Below, one piece after another: positions 53,704-63,500 of a stretch of 64,000 nt of DNA (positions are counted from its first letter, which is position 1; each line of letters opens with the position of its first letter). This DNA comes from Extibacter muris (GTDB lineage: Bacteria > Bacillota > Clostridia > Lachnospirales > Lachnospiraceae): positions 109,505 to 173,504 of the forward strand of contig NZ_SMMX01000008.1 in assembly GCF_004345005.1 (NCBI RefSeq), written 5' to 3'. The notes beneath the pieces are model-generated. The model searched no databases, was not told the DNA's origin, and saw only the letters and a program-made list of their open reading frames with translations. A program made the translations under genes and the position numbers.

Positions 53704-54549
53704 ATGCACTCACAGAGTATGTCATCAAAATGCAAAGTGATTGCCATTGCTAACCAAAAGGGCGGCACGGGAAAGACAACCACAACAGTCAATCTCGGTG
53801 TGGGACTGGCAAATGAGGGAAACAGGGTACTTCTGGTAGACGCTGATCCACAAGGTGATTTGACAACATCTTTAGGGTGGGTAGAACAAGACAATCTTCC
53901 CGTCACACTCACAACGCACATGGAAAATATTATCCGTGACAGACCAATGGAGACGGGAGAGGGGATTTTGCACCACGAGGAAGGTGTTGACCTGATTCCG
54001 GCAAATATTGAGTTATCTGGTATGGAAATGTTGCTTGTAAATGCCATGAGCCGGGAAACAACAATGAAAACCTGTCTGGAGCCATTGAAAAAGCAGTATG
54101 ACTATATTCTCATTGATTGTATGCCGAGTTTGGGAATGCTGACGATTAACGCATTAGCGGCGGCTGACAGCGTGATTGTACCTGTTCAGGCTCATTACCT
54201 GCCCTTAAAAGGTATGACACAGTTAATCCAGACCATTAAGAAGGTGCAGCGTCAAATCAATCCTTCATTGAGAGTGGACGGTGTATTGCTTACACTGGCA
54301 GATATGCGTACTAATCTAGCAAGAGCCACAGAAAGTAGTCTGAAGCAGAACTATGGGAAATTCATTAAAGTGTATCAGACAGTGATTCCGGTTGCAATTA
54401 AAGCCGCAGAGACAAGTGCCGCAGGAAAGAGTATTTACAGTTACGACAAAGACGGTACAGTTGCAAGGGCATATCAAGCCTTTACGAAGGAGGTGGTGAA
54501 AGATGGCGAAAGGCAGAGGAATCAATCTAAATCTTCCCTCAGCAGATGA
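53704..54549 (+). CDS. parA: ParA-family partition ATPase
   Basis: A 281-residue Walker-type ATPase. The deviant Walker A is ANQKGGTGKTTTTVNL, Walker A' is VLLVDADPQGDLTTSLGW and Walker B is YILIDCMPSLGML. It is usual near the start of Tn1549-like elements, where it probably helps maintain the excised circular form. AGGAGG lies 7 bases upstream of ATG. It overlaps parB by 47 bases. Confidence 0.92.
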   Translation: MHSQSMSSKCKVIAIANQKGGTGKTTTTVNLGVGLANEGNRVLLVDADPQGDLTTSLGWVEQDNLPVTLTTHMENIIRDRPMETGEGILHHEEGVDLIPANIELSGMEMLLVNAMSRETTMKTCLEPLKKQYDYILIDCMPSLGMLTINALAAADSVIVPVQAHYLPLKGMTQLIQTIKKVQRQINPSLRVDGVLLTLADMRTNLARATESSLKQNYGKFIKVYQTVIPVAIKAAETSAAGKSIYSYDKDGTVARAYQAFTKEVVKDGERQRNQSKSSLSR

Positions 54550-55462
54550 TTTATTCAGTACACAGGAAGAACGAGACGAGGTAAAGCGTGAAATGGTGAT
54601 GGAGATTGGGATTGAAGAAATCAGTGATTTTCCAGACCACCCGTTCAAGGTCAGAATGGACGAGGAAATGCAAAATCTGGTGGAAAGTGTAAGACAGTAT
54701 GGCGTGCTTTCACCAGCACTTGTAAGAACAAAGCCAGAGGGCGGTTATGAAATGGTAGCCGGACACCGAAGAAAATATGCAAGTGAAATAGCGGAAAAGA
54801 AAGACATACCGTGTATTGTCCGTGAATTATCGGACGAAGAGGCTACCATTCTTATGGTTGACTCCAATCTGCAACGGGAAACTATCTTACCATCAGAGAA
54901 AGCCTTTGCCTATAAAATGAAACTTGACGCAATGAAAAGGCAGGGAAAGCGTACTGATTTAACTTCCGAGCCAGTGGCGTGGAAGTTAAAAGGAAGAGAA
55001 TCAGCAGAGATATTAGGAGAACAGGTAGGAGAAAGTAAAGACCAAGTACGTAGATATATCCGTTTAACCAATCTTATACCGGAATTACTTGAATTAGTGG
55101 ATAATTCTGTTCTGAAAGAAAAAGGTATGTTACAGATTGCCATGCGTCCGGCAGTAGAGTTGTCTTATTTGCCGAAAGAGGAACAGACCGCATTGTATGA
55201 AACCATTGAATCGGAGGATTGCACACCGAGCCATGCACAAGCAATTAAAATGCGGCAGTTTTCAGAGCAGGGGAGATTGAATGAAGATGTGATATTTTCC
55301 ATACTTTCAGAGGAAAAGGGAAATCAAAAAGAGCAATTCCGTATGCCGAAAGAGCGTATCAGCAAATTTTTTCCACCGGGGACGTCTGTAAAACAAGTGG
55401 AAGATACGATTATCAAGGCGTTGGAAATGTACCGAAAGCGGGAACGTAGTCGGGAAAGATAA
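54503..55462 (+). CDS. parB: ParB/RepB/Spo0J-family partition protein
   Basis: A 319-residue ParB-like protein. The N-terminal ParB/Srx domain has the FPDHPFKVRMDEEM start, then GVLSPALVRTKPEGGYEMV and the CTP-site block AGHRRKYASEIA. The HTH region follows with ILGEQVGESKDQVRRYIRL. It starts within parA and GGAGGTGG precedes it. It is the partition partner of ParA for the element. Confidence 0.9.
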   Translation: MAKGRGINLNLPSADDLFSTQEERDEVKREMVMEIGIEEISDFPDHPFKVRMDEEMQNLVESVRQYGVLSPALVRTKPEGGYEMVAGHRRKYASEIAEKKDIPCIVRELSDEEATILMVDSNLQRETILPSEKAFAYKMKLDAMKRQGKRTDLTSEPVAWKLKGRESAEILGEQVGESKDQVRRYIRLTNLIPELLELVDNSVLKEKGMLQIAMRPAVELSYLPKEEQTALYETIESEDCTPSHAQAIKMRQFSEQGRLNEDVIFSILSEEKGNQKEQFRMPKERISKFFPPGTSVKQVEDTIIKALEMYRKRERSRER

Positions 55463-55629
55463 GGCTTGCCACCGTAGGGGAAAGTATGCCCTTTCGTGGA
55501 AAGTCTTTTTTCTTTTCTCTCCCCCTTCCCACACCCTACCCCCTCAAGATTACCAGCAGTTTACCAGCCGAAAACACAAAGAGGGGAGCGTGGCTAGCCA
55601 CTTTCCCATAAATTGAAACTTATTATACA

Positions 55630-55652
55630 CCCTGCACAACGCAGGGATTTTT
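55630..55652 (+). terminator. Hairpin with T-run just before the adhesin gene
   Basis: CCCTGC pairs with GCAGGG over a short loop and is followed by a run of eight Ts, ending about 20 bases before the chosen start codon. It may end parAB transcription or attenuate entry into the adhesin gene. Confidence 0.55.
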
Positions 55653-55672
55653 TTATGAAAGGAATGAAATCT

Positions 55673-58600
55673 ATGATTCAGAGATTGAAAAAGAAAAGCA
55701 GAAGGGTATTGGCATTTATGCTCAGTCTTATAACCGTGCTGACTGCATTTGGTACGTCGGCAACTACTGTATTTGCGGCAGATGGAACGCTTAATTTTAA
55801 TTCCGGAGAAACAATTCCCTATGGAGATTATTTTACAACGAGAATGACTTTTGACGGTACGAACACAGCATATTGTCTGGAACCGTTGAAGAAAACACCG
55901 GAAGCCGGAACGTATAGTTACAATTTGCTGCCAAATGATTCCCCGATTCGAAAGGCTTTGTATTATCTCAATGGTGGATATGGCTATGAGACGATTACAA
56001 GAGATCAGTGCTTTCATGGTTGGTCGGATACCAATGCTTATGTGGTTGGACATCTGGTATTAGCCTATATTTATGATAATTACAATGAGGGAGGCGGTGC
56101 ATTTTATGGCGCTCCAGCAAATTTTATTGCAAAGGCAAAAGAAGTGGTTGATGTAATCAACTCCCTGCCAAATCCTCCAAAAAGATTCCGGGCATTTATT
56201 CTTCCGGCAGATAATCACCAGACCATTGCAGGAAGTTGGTATGAGAAACCGTATGGGTGGATTGAATTATATAAAAGCACCGCAAACGGACAGATTTCTG
56301 ATGGAAACGGAAATTACAGCCTGAAAGGTGCGAAGTATGGCATTTATCAGGGAGATTCACAGGTGGCAGTCCTTACAACAAATGCCGAAGGATATGCAAA
56401 GTCCGGAGATTTGGAAACAGGTAGTTATACCATCCGTGAGATCGAAGCGAGTGCCGGATATGCCATTGATACAAAGTCTTATGATGTGGCGGTGGAATCG
56501 GAAGTGACCGCTACTGTAAAAGTGCAGGAAGTTCCACAGAATCAACCGATGGATATTGTATTGCAGAAAATAGACGCTGAGACAGGAGAGGCAAAGGCAC
56601 AGGGAGCTGCGTCTTTGGAACATGCAGAATTTACACTTAAGTTCTTTACAGAACAGATGGACAGCAATCCAGAGGAAAGTGGAAAACAGCCAGTTAAAAC
56701 GTGGGTATTTAAGACAGATAAGGGCGGAAAAGTGAAATTCACAAAAGAATATCTTGTTTCCGGTGATGAATTTTATTACCAGTTGGACGGTACAACACCT
56801 TGTCTGCCTTTAGGAACCGTTACGATTCAAGAAATAAAAGCACCGGAAGGATACTTTGCAAATAAGGAAGTATTTGTGCAGAAAATCACAAGAGAAGGAA
56901 CGGAAGAAACGGTTTTCTGTTATAACGCAGCGGGTGTTCCGGAACAGATTTTCCGTGGAGACTTGGAGTTTGTGAAAGTGGCAGACGGAGAATTAAACCG
57001 TCTTGCAAATGTTCCTTTTTCCATTACTTCAAAAACAACCGGAGAGAGCCATACGATTGTTACGGATAAGAACGGATATGCAAGTACCTCTTCAGAGTGG
57101 GTAAAGCATTCTCAAAATACCAATCAGGGAAAATCTTCTGCGGACGGTATTTGGTTTGGAACATCACAGGTGGATGATCGTAAGGGTGCATTGCTATATG
57201 ATACCTATGTAATTGAAGAGCAGAGGTGTGAGGCAAATGAGAGCATGAATCTTTTGAAGTTTGAGGTGACAATCTATAAAGATTCTGTCACTGTACAGTT
57301 GGGAACGCTTACCAATGATAAAATTGAAATCGGAACCACTGCATTAGATAAAGAGACGGGTTCTCATCTTTCAAAACCAGATGAGAAAGTAACGATTGTG
57401 GATACTGTCGAATATGAAGGTTTGAAAAAGGGACAGGAGTATAAAGTCGTTGGAACACTCATGGATAAAGAAACTGGAGAGCCGATACTGATTGATGGAA
57501 AACCAGTCACCGCAGAGGAGACATTCAAAGCAAAAAAGAGCAGCGGAACCGTAGAGGTAACATTTACGTTTGATGGTGTTTCTTTAACTGGAAAAACAGT
57601 GGTTGTCTTTGAGGAGTTATACCATGAAGATTTGAAACTGGCAGTCCATGCGGATATCGAAGATGAGGATCAGACCATTTATTTTCCGGAAATCGGAACA
57701 ACCGCAAAAGACGCAGACACGGAAGAGCCTATTGCAAATGCAGATTCCGAAGTGACGCTGATTGACACGGTAAGCTATAAAAATCTTGTGCCAGGGCAGG
57801 AGTATACAGTGGTTGGAACTCTGATGGACAAAGAAACCGGAGAACCGTTGGAAATCGAAGGAAAGAAAGTAACTTCGAAGGCAGTATTTACACCGGAGGA
57901 ATCGGAAGGAACCACAGAGGTCACGTTTGTCTTTGACGGAACAGATGTGAAAGGGAAAACGCTGGTCGTGTTTGAATCATTATTGTTTGAGGAAACAGAG
58001 ATTGCAGTCCATGCAGATATTTCCGATGAAGGGCAGACGGTATATTTCCCTGAGATTGGGACAACAGCAACAGATACGGAGACAAACAGCCATGTATCCA
58101 GAGCTGATGAAGAAGTGACGATTGTAGATACTGTAGAATACAAAAATCTGATTCCGGGCAAGGAATATAAAGTATCCGGTGTGCTGATGGATAAAGAAAC
58201 CGGAAAAGAATTACTTGTAAATGAGGAAAAAGTGACCGCAGAAACAGTATTTACACCGGAGAAGTCAGAGGGTAGTGTAGAACTCACTTTTGTTTTTGAC
58301 GGAAGTGCATTGAAAGGAAAAACGATTGTTGCTTTTGAGTCTGTGACATATAAAGACAAGGAAGTAGCATCGCATACGGATATTGAGGATAAAGACCAGA
58401 GTATTTATTTCCCATTGATTCATACAACAGCGAAAGATGGTGCAGATGGAGATAAAGAAATCGTAGAATCCGAAGAGATTACACTGATAGATACCGTAGA
58501 ATATGAGAATCTGGAAGTGGGGCAGGAGTATAAAGTGTCGGGGGTATTGATGGATAAGACAACAGGAGAACAGTTGCTTATTCAGGATAAACCAGTTACA

Positions 58601-58951
58601 GCCGAGACGGTATTCAAAGCAGAAAAGTCAGCAGGAAAAGTAGATGTTTCTTTTATTTTTAATGGTACAGGACTTGCGAACCGTGAACTTGTAGTATTTG
58701 AGAAACTTTATATCGTGAGGGAAGATACGGAAATCGAAGTGACAAACCATGAAGATATAAAGGACGAAGGACAGACCGTTAAAGTAGTAGAAAAAGAAAG
58801 CCCAAAGCCGGAAACACCAGATAAAACAACGCCAAAAACAGGGGATGACAGCCATGTAGAGGCATGGATTGGTTTGTTGGCGGTATCGACAGTTGGAATT
58901 GCAGCCTTTTTCATTCTGGCACTTAAAAAGAGGAAAAAGAAAAATAAATAA
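55673..58951 (+). CDS. LPXTG-type surface adhesin with SpaA and VaFE repeats
   Basis: About 1,092 residues. Signal peptide at about 1-36 (FMLSLITVLTAFGTSATT). A putative thioester-type N-terminal domain has its Cys in NTAYCLEP (C68). Three SpaA/Cna-B-like domains (starting near WIELYKSTANG, IVLQKIDAETGEA, LEFVKVADGELN) are followed by four VaFE/T-Q ester repeats of about 121 residues (starts near 551, 673, 794 and 915; each IGTTAxD/IHTTAKD to QTVYF/QSIYF). A sortase signal TPKTGDD, a helix and a KKRKKKNK tail follow. ATG 55673 fits GAAAGGA; two in-frame ATGs at 55655 and 55664 are alternatives. Cell-wall-anchored, probably aiding host or mating contact. Confidence 0.9.
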   Translation: MIQRLKKKSRRVLAFMLSLITVLTAFGTSATTVFAADGTLNFNSGETIPYGDYFTTRMTFDGTNTAYCLEPLKKTPEAGTYSYNLLPNDSPIRKALYYLNGGYGYETITRDQCFHGWSDTNAYVVGHLVLAYIYDNYNEGGGAFYGAPANFIAKAKEVVDVINSLPNPPKRFRAFILPADNHQTIAGSWYEKPYGWIELYKSTANGQISDGNGNYSLKGAKYGIYQGDSQVAVLTTNAEGYAKSGDLETGSYTIREIEASAGYAIDTKSYDVAVESEVTATVKVQEVPQNQPMDIVLQKIDAETGEAKAQGAASLEHAEFTLKFFTEQMDSNPEESGKQPVKTWVFKTDKGGKVKFTKEYLVSGDEFYYQLDGTTPCLPLGTVTIQEIKAPEGYFANKEVFVQKITREGTEETVFCYNAAGVPEQIFRGDLEFVKVADGELNRLANVPFSITSKTTGESHTIVTDKNGYASTSSEWVKHSQNTNQGKSSADGIWFGTSQVDDRKGALLYDTYVIEEQRCEANESMNLLKFEVTIYKDSVTVQLGTLTNDKIEIGTTALDKETGSHLSKPDEKVTIVDTVEYEGLKKGQEYKVVGTLMDKETGEPILIDGKPVTAEETFKAKKSSGTVEVTFTFDGVSLTGKTVVVFEELYHEDLKLAVHADIEDEDQTIYFPEIGTTAKDADTEEPIANADSEVTLIDTVSYKNLVPGQEYTVVGTLMDKETGEPLEIEGKKVTSKAVFTPEESEGTTEVTFVFDGTDVKGKTLVVFESLLFEETEIAVHADISDEGQTVYFPEIGTTATDTETNSHVSRADEEVTIVDTVEYKNLIPGKEYKVSGVLMDKETGKELLVNEEKVTAETVFTPEKSEGSVELTFVFDGSALKGKTIVAFESVTYKDKEVASHTDIEDKDQSIYFPLIHTTAKDGADGDKEIVESEEITLIDTVEYENLEVGQEYKVSGVLMDKTTGEQLLIQDKPVTAETVFKAEKSAGKVDVSFIFNGTGLANRELVVFEKLYIVREDTEIEVTNHEDIKDEGQTVKVVEKESPKPETPDKTTPKTGDDSHVEAWIGLLAVSTVGIAAFFILALKKRKKKNK

Positions 58952-59012
58952 GATTATGTATCAGGGGCGGAGCGATCCGCCCTGTTTACATAGTAGGAAG
59001 GAGTTGAGAATT

Positions 59013-59621
59013 GTGAATGACGAACAGGAAAAGCGTATGGCGGGAGAGTATGAGATAACGAAGGAAATCTCCGTGGGAAGAAAAGAGATTGTGTTCGGTG
59101 TCAATGAGCAGTTGGATATGCCTTATTTTTGTGCTTACTACACAGTCAATGAGGTTTTTGGTTCATACGAGGAATGTCTGATTGGTGACGATTATGTGGA
59201 ATTGATGGAAGTATTTGCTGACCGCATCCATGAGCAGTGCCGGGAGGTTGTGGCAGAACGGGAATCTGTTACCATACTGAGAGAGAAAATCACAGCAGAA
59301 ATGTGTTTCTCAAATGATTATGGGAAAAGTCTGGTGGGGAAAGTGGTCGCAGTTAAGCCCGGTGTATTAAAACCAGAGTATCGTTCTTGTGAACATCAAC
59401 TCATCTATGTGACAGGCGGGAACGGTGCGAAAGCGTCTCCCCGTGGAAATGCCTGTTACCATATCAACTTGTATTCCGGGGAACATGGCAGGTGGGAACG
59501 CTATGATATTCAAGGCGAAGTGAAACCGGCGTGCCTGCCACAGTGGGCAAAGGAACGGTTGGAAAATATCCGGCAAAAAGAAACAGAGGTTACAAAACAG
59601 ACAAACAGGGAGGTGCGGTAA
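59013..59621 (+). CDS. Conserved element protein, 202 residues
   Basis: A soluble protein of unknown function with starts such as GEYEITKEISVGRKEIVFG (an N-terminal block echoed in the next gene as YKIIQAIPVGEVEYVLGV) and CEHQLIYVTGGNGAKAS and WERYDIQGEVKP near the end. It resembles accessory proteins encoded between the adhesin and helicase genes of Tn1549-like elements. GTG start with AAGGAG 9 bases upstream. Overlaps nothing and is followed after 2 bases by the next gene. Confidence 0.7.
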   Translation: MNDEQEKRMAGEYEITKEISVGRKEIVFGVNEQLDMPYFCAYYTVNEVFGSYEECLIGDDYVELMEVFADRIHEQCREVVAERESVTILREKITAEMCFSNDYGKSLVGKVVAVKPGVLKPEYRSCEHQLIYVTGGNGAKASPRGNACYHINLYSGEHGRWERYDIQGEVKPACLPQWAKERLENIRQKETEVTKQTNREVR

Positions 59622-59623
59622 AT

Positions 59624-59905
59624 ATGAGTGAGGAGAGAATGAATCAGGGATATAAAATCATACAAGCGATTCCCGTAGGAGAGGTGGAGTATGTGTTAGG
59701 TGTCAATATAAAAAATCCAGACCGATTTGTAACATGGGAGTGTAGTGGAAAAGACAATTACTATTGGGGACATTATCTGAACGATCAACTGTCGGCAATC
59801 AAAGATTTATGTCAGAGAACAATGGATAAAGTAGAGTTTTATCAACAGTGGCAGGAAAAGGTGAATCAGGGAAAGCAGAGAAACAGTCAAGAACGGGAAA
59901 GGTAG
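59624..59905 (+). CDS. Small element protein related to the preceding gene's N-terminus
   Basis: A 93-residue protein. Its start, GYKIIQAIPVGEVEYVLGV, is similar to the N-terminal domain of the 202-residue protein just upstream (YEITKEISVGRKEIVFGV), suggesting a duplicated domain. GGGAGGTG precedes ATG 59624. Function unknown; it is part of the conserved element operon. Confidence 0.65.
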   Translation: MSEERMNQGYKIIQAIPVGEVEYVLGVNIKNPDRFVTWECSGKDNYYWGHYLNDQLSAIKDLCQRTMDKVEFYQQWQEKVNQGKQRNSQERER

Positions 59906-59913
59906 GAACAGTG

Positions 59914-60126
59914 ATGGCTCAGATAAATAACAAGACAATCAAATGTCTGTCAAAATTGATAGAGGCTGGATTTGAAACGGAAAAGGCTGTCCTTGCAATG
60001 ACAATGGATGATATTTTATCTCTTCCGGGAATTAGCGTAGCAGAGATTGGCATGATCAACGAAATTCAGAAAGCAGTGAAAGCAAATAAAGTCCTTACCT
60101 TTTTAGCGGGAGGAGAGAATGAATGA
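59914..60126 (+). CDS. Small element protein, 70 residues
   Basis: A mostly helical protein (TIKCLSKLIEAGFETEKAV; DDILSLPGISVAEIGMI) with a helix-hairpin-like 'LPGIS' segment. It may bind DNA or a partner protein, but no family is recognised. It starts 9 bases after the previous gene behind GGTAGGA. Confidence 0.6.
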   Translation: MAQINNKTIKCLSKLIEAGFETEKAVLAMTMDDILSLPGISVAEIGMINEIQKAVKANKVLTFLAGGENE

Positions 60127-60173
60127 AGATAGAGAGATTTAGCTTGTAGAGCAGAAAAGGAGGCAGGGTATAG

Positions 60174-60524
60174 ATGGCACAATACAATGCAATGGAAGAA
60201 ACTTATACAGAAATTAGGGTGTTAGGAAAGCCGGCACTCTTTCATGATATGAGGCTTGACCGAAATACAGTCCCCAAAGGTTTATATCTTTATGAGGTAC
60301 GCCATGATGATGAAGGTTGGGGTGATCCGGTGCAGATAGCAAAGGGGATTCTAGTCAATCATTTTGGGAGTATTCTTACTCGTGAACGGATAAAATTATC
60401 ATCTAACGGTTATCTGGATATTGAACCGGAGAAAGATTGGGATTATTGCGGTGGTGACTGTCGGACGATTCAGGAGTTTCTGGAGAAATACCCACCGAAA
60501 CGAGAAAAAGAGAAGGAGAGGTAG
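60174..60524 (+). CDS. LPD28-like element protein
   Basis: A 116-residue protein containing VLGKPALFHDMRLDRNTVP, GLYLYEVRHDD and LVNHFGSILT. This pattern (ALFTN-RIDR-TVP-GLY-YDLR, then VNHAGTVL) matches my memory of the 'large polyvalent protein-associated domain 28' family carried by clostridial conjugative elements. Function unknown. It precedes the helicase by 9 bases, with AAAGGAGG upstream of its ATG. Confidence 0.68.
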   Translation: MAQYNAMEETYTEIRVLGKPALFHDMRLDRNTVPKGLYLYEVRHDDEGWGDPVQIAKGILVNHFGSILTRERIKLSSNGYLDIEPEKDWDYCGGDCRTIQEFLEKYPPKREKEKER

Positions 60525-60533
60525 GGCGAAGTT

Positions 60534-63500
60534 GTGGCAAAGAAATATGATTTAATTACAGATTTATATGCACAGAGTATACGGGAAGTAACCGCAACGC
60601 CGGAAAACTGGCTTGCGTTCTTACGTTCTGCCTGCCGGAATTTTCGACTTCCCTTTGATGAACAGATATTGATTCATGTGCAAAGACCGGAGGCGTTTGC
60701 AGTCCTTAGTATGGAAGATTGGAACTTGAAGTTTGGACGGTGGGTGAAGCATAATTCCAGTGCAATCGCAGTCTTTGATAAAAGCGGAAACAATATGAAG
60801 TTGAAATATTACTTTGATGTTTCCGATACAAAGGAAGGGAAATATAAACGTCTGATTCGTCCGGTAGCACTGTGGAAAGTTACGGAAGAAAATCAAGAGG
60901 CAGTAAAGGAAACATTGTCTAATGCGTTTGGAGTACCGGAAAATGTAACCGAATTGTCAGAAATTATCCGAAGTGCGGCAGAACATCTGGCAGAGGATAA
61001 TCTGCTTGATTATATGCAAGACATTTTAGCATACCGCCAAGGTAGTTTTATCGAAGAGTTGGACGAATATAACGTAGAAGTAGAGGTAAGGACACTTTTA
61101 TCGAACAGTATTGCCTATATGTTGATGGTACGGTGTGGCATAGACACAGAGGATTATCTGGAGACAGAAGATTTTCGTAATATCCGGGATTTTAATACAC
61201 CGGAACTGGTCAATTTATTTGGTACAGCCACCAGTGATGTATCAGAAATGGCATTGGCGGAAATCTCAGATACCATGCGGAAATTACAACAGGAGCAGAA
61301 CCGGAAAAATCGTACCTTTGCCGGACATCAGGAGGAACTATATACTGGAGATGAAAGAACAGAGAAAATTACTTCGGAAAGGGGTTTTAAACATGAAAGC
61401 AGTGACATACAGCAAGCAAGGAGATTATTTGATTCCGAAGCTGACCGTACCGGACGAGCCGGAAGGACACATTGGGAAGTATGGCTCCCTTCGCAGGATG
61501 TATCTGAGAGAGAACCATTACGGACTGTTCATCAGCCTGATGACACAAGGGAAACTGAAACAGCATTTGACGGAGATACAAGAAACAGCACAGAGCCGGA
61601 TGGAGCAGATTACAACAGAGATGAAAGCGGCACAGAACGTGACAGAGGAACTGAAAGCGAGCGATCCGATGATGTGGGTGGGACTGATGAACAATATCCG
61701 TCAGTCAGCGGAGGAAATCGTGATGAAGGAACTGATTTACGTTTAGGCTGGTATGATAGGAGTCATGAAGATAAGAGCCTGCCATTTTTCCATAACGATA
61801 AGGATATAAAAGAACTTCTGCTTACGACACCACACTTAAGAGTAGAAAAATCGGAGATTCGGAGATTTTTTGAGAATGCTGAGGATAGTGGCAGGCGAGT
61901 GGAGTATATCAAGAGCATTTTTAATCCGGAATACACAGAAATTTATCTGGAAGATGGAAGACGTGTCGGCTATAAAACCTATCAAAATGTGCTGCATATA
62001 TGGGAAGGTAGTTATCTTTCACGAACATCGCAAGGCTATTATGATTGGGGTGTAATTGCAGAGTATTTTGAGGGAATGCGTCTGATGGGAGAATTGAGGG
62101 ATAAAGCAGAACCTCTCCCTACCGTTAATGGACAGTTGGCATTTTTAGATGATTTAGCAGAGGAAAAGTCCTCTGCTTTTTCTATTCCGCAGGAAATCAT
62201 TGATTATACACTACGAAATGGCAGTGGGTTTTCAGAGGGGAAATTTAGGATTTATTCATTCTTTCTGCAAGGGCATACAACAAAAGAGAAAGTGACATTT
62301 CTAAAGAATGAATATGGAACAGGTGGTCATAGTCCAGTCTTAATAGGAACAGGAATCGGGGAAAATCATGATTCAAAAGGATTGAAATTGTATCGTGGCT
62401 TTGGAGAGGACGCAGAGCAGGTCTTAGTGAAATGGGAAAATGTAGCAAAGCGAATAGATGAGTTGATTGCTGCTGACCGCTATATGACGCAGAAAGAACT
62501 TTCATATATACCGGAATATGAAAAAGGTGTGGTTGCGAATGGAATCTATCATTTTTATACGAATCAGCCGGAGCATGTAGTACGTCCATACGAAAGTGGA
62601 ATGTATATTACAGATGCAATCAAAGCAATCCGCCCACAACTGGATAATCCGGAGAGAGTGGAAGAATTATTAACCGGAATGTCTGAGGTACTTGAAAATA
62701 CCGCTGATTTTGACAGACACTATGCGTCTATGCAGAAAGCATATCAACAACTGAGGGATTATCACGACGGAGTATTCAGTCTGTTTACACCGATACCAGC
62801 CGAAAAAGAAGAAGCACTGTCGTCTGCGCTGGTAGAATCGGCTGTTGAACAAGTAGGAAATCTTCCATCTATGAATCAGATTTATGATTTTGGGGTGGAT
62901 ACGGTTGTCTATATCGGTATGGACGCTTATGAAATCGTAACCCTTTCTGATGATGTGGTTGTGTTGAGGAATCAGATGTATCCACTCTTTACAGAAGAAA
63001 TGCCACGTAAGGAGTTTGAACGTAAAGTAGTGGAAAATCCGGCAAATGACCATCTGAAGAAGAAAATGGAAATACTGGAAGTGGAAGAACTTCAAGAGGA
63101 GCAGAAAGTAGAGCAGGATATAGAAGTAAAGGGCGGAATTGCCCATCGGAATTATCTCTCTCTTATGGAATTAGCACCGGAAGTGCTGCGTGGGGAAAGG
63201 GACAGCATGGAATTTCATGCAGGGGAACACTTCATGCCGCTTACGGTAGAGTGGGTGGGGGAACATTGGCTGTCGATGTCTCACTACTTTGAACAAAATG
63301 GAGATTCCCTGCCCGATCCGGATATGGAATTTATGGTTGACCATGAAAAGCAGGAACTTCACGCAAGGACGTATGATTCTGCTTATCAGAAATATTTCCA
63401 AGATGTCATGCAGGAAGGTGGAAGTATTGATGAAAGATTAGAGGAGGAACTGGACGAATTTGCGGGAAAGTGGCTTGCGACGATTCGGGAGCAGGGATAT

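Noticed and set aside
55463..55612. Possible transfer origin in the pyrimidine-rich stretch after parB
   Set aside because: There is no relaxase gene nearby in the window and no recognisable nic motif; composition alone is insufficient.
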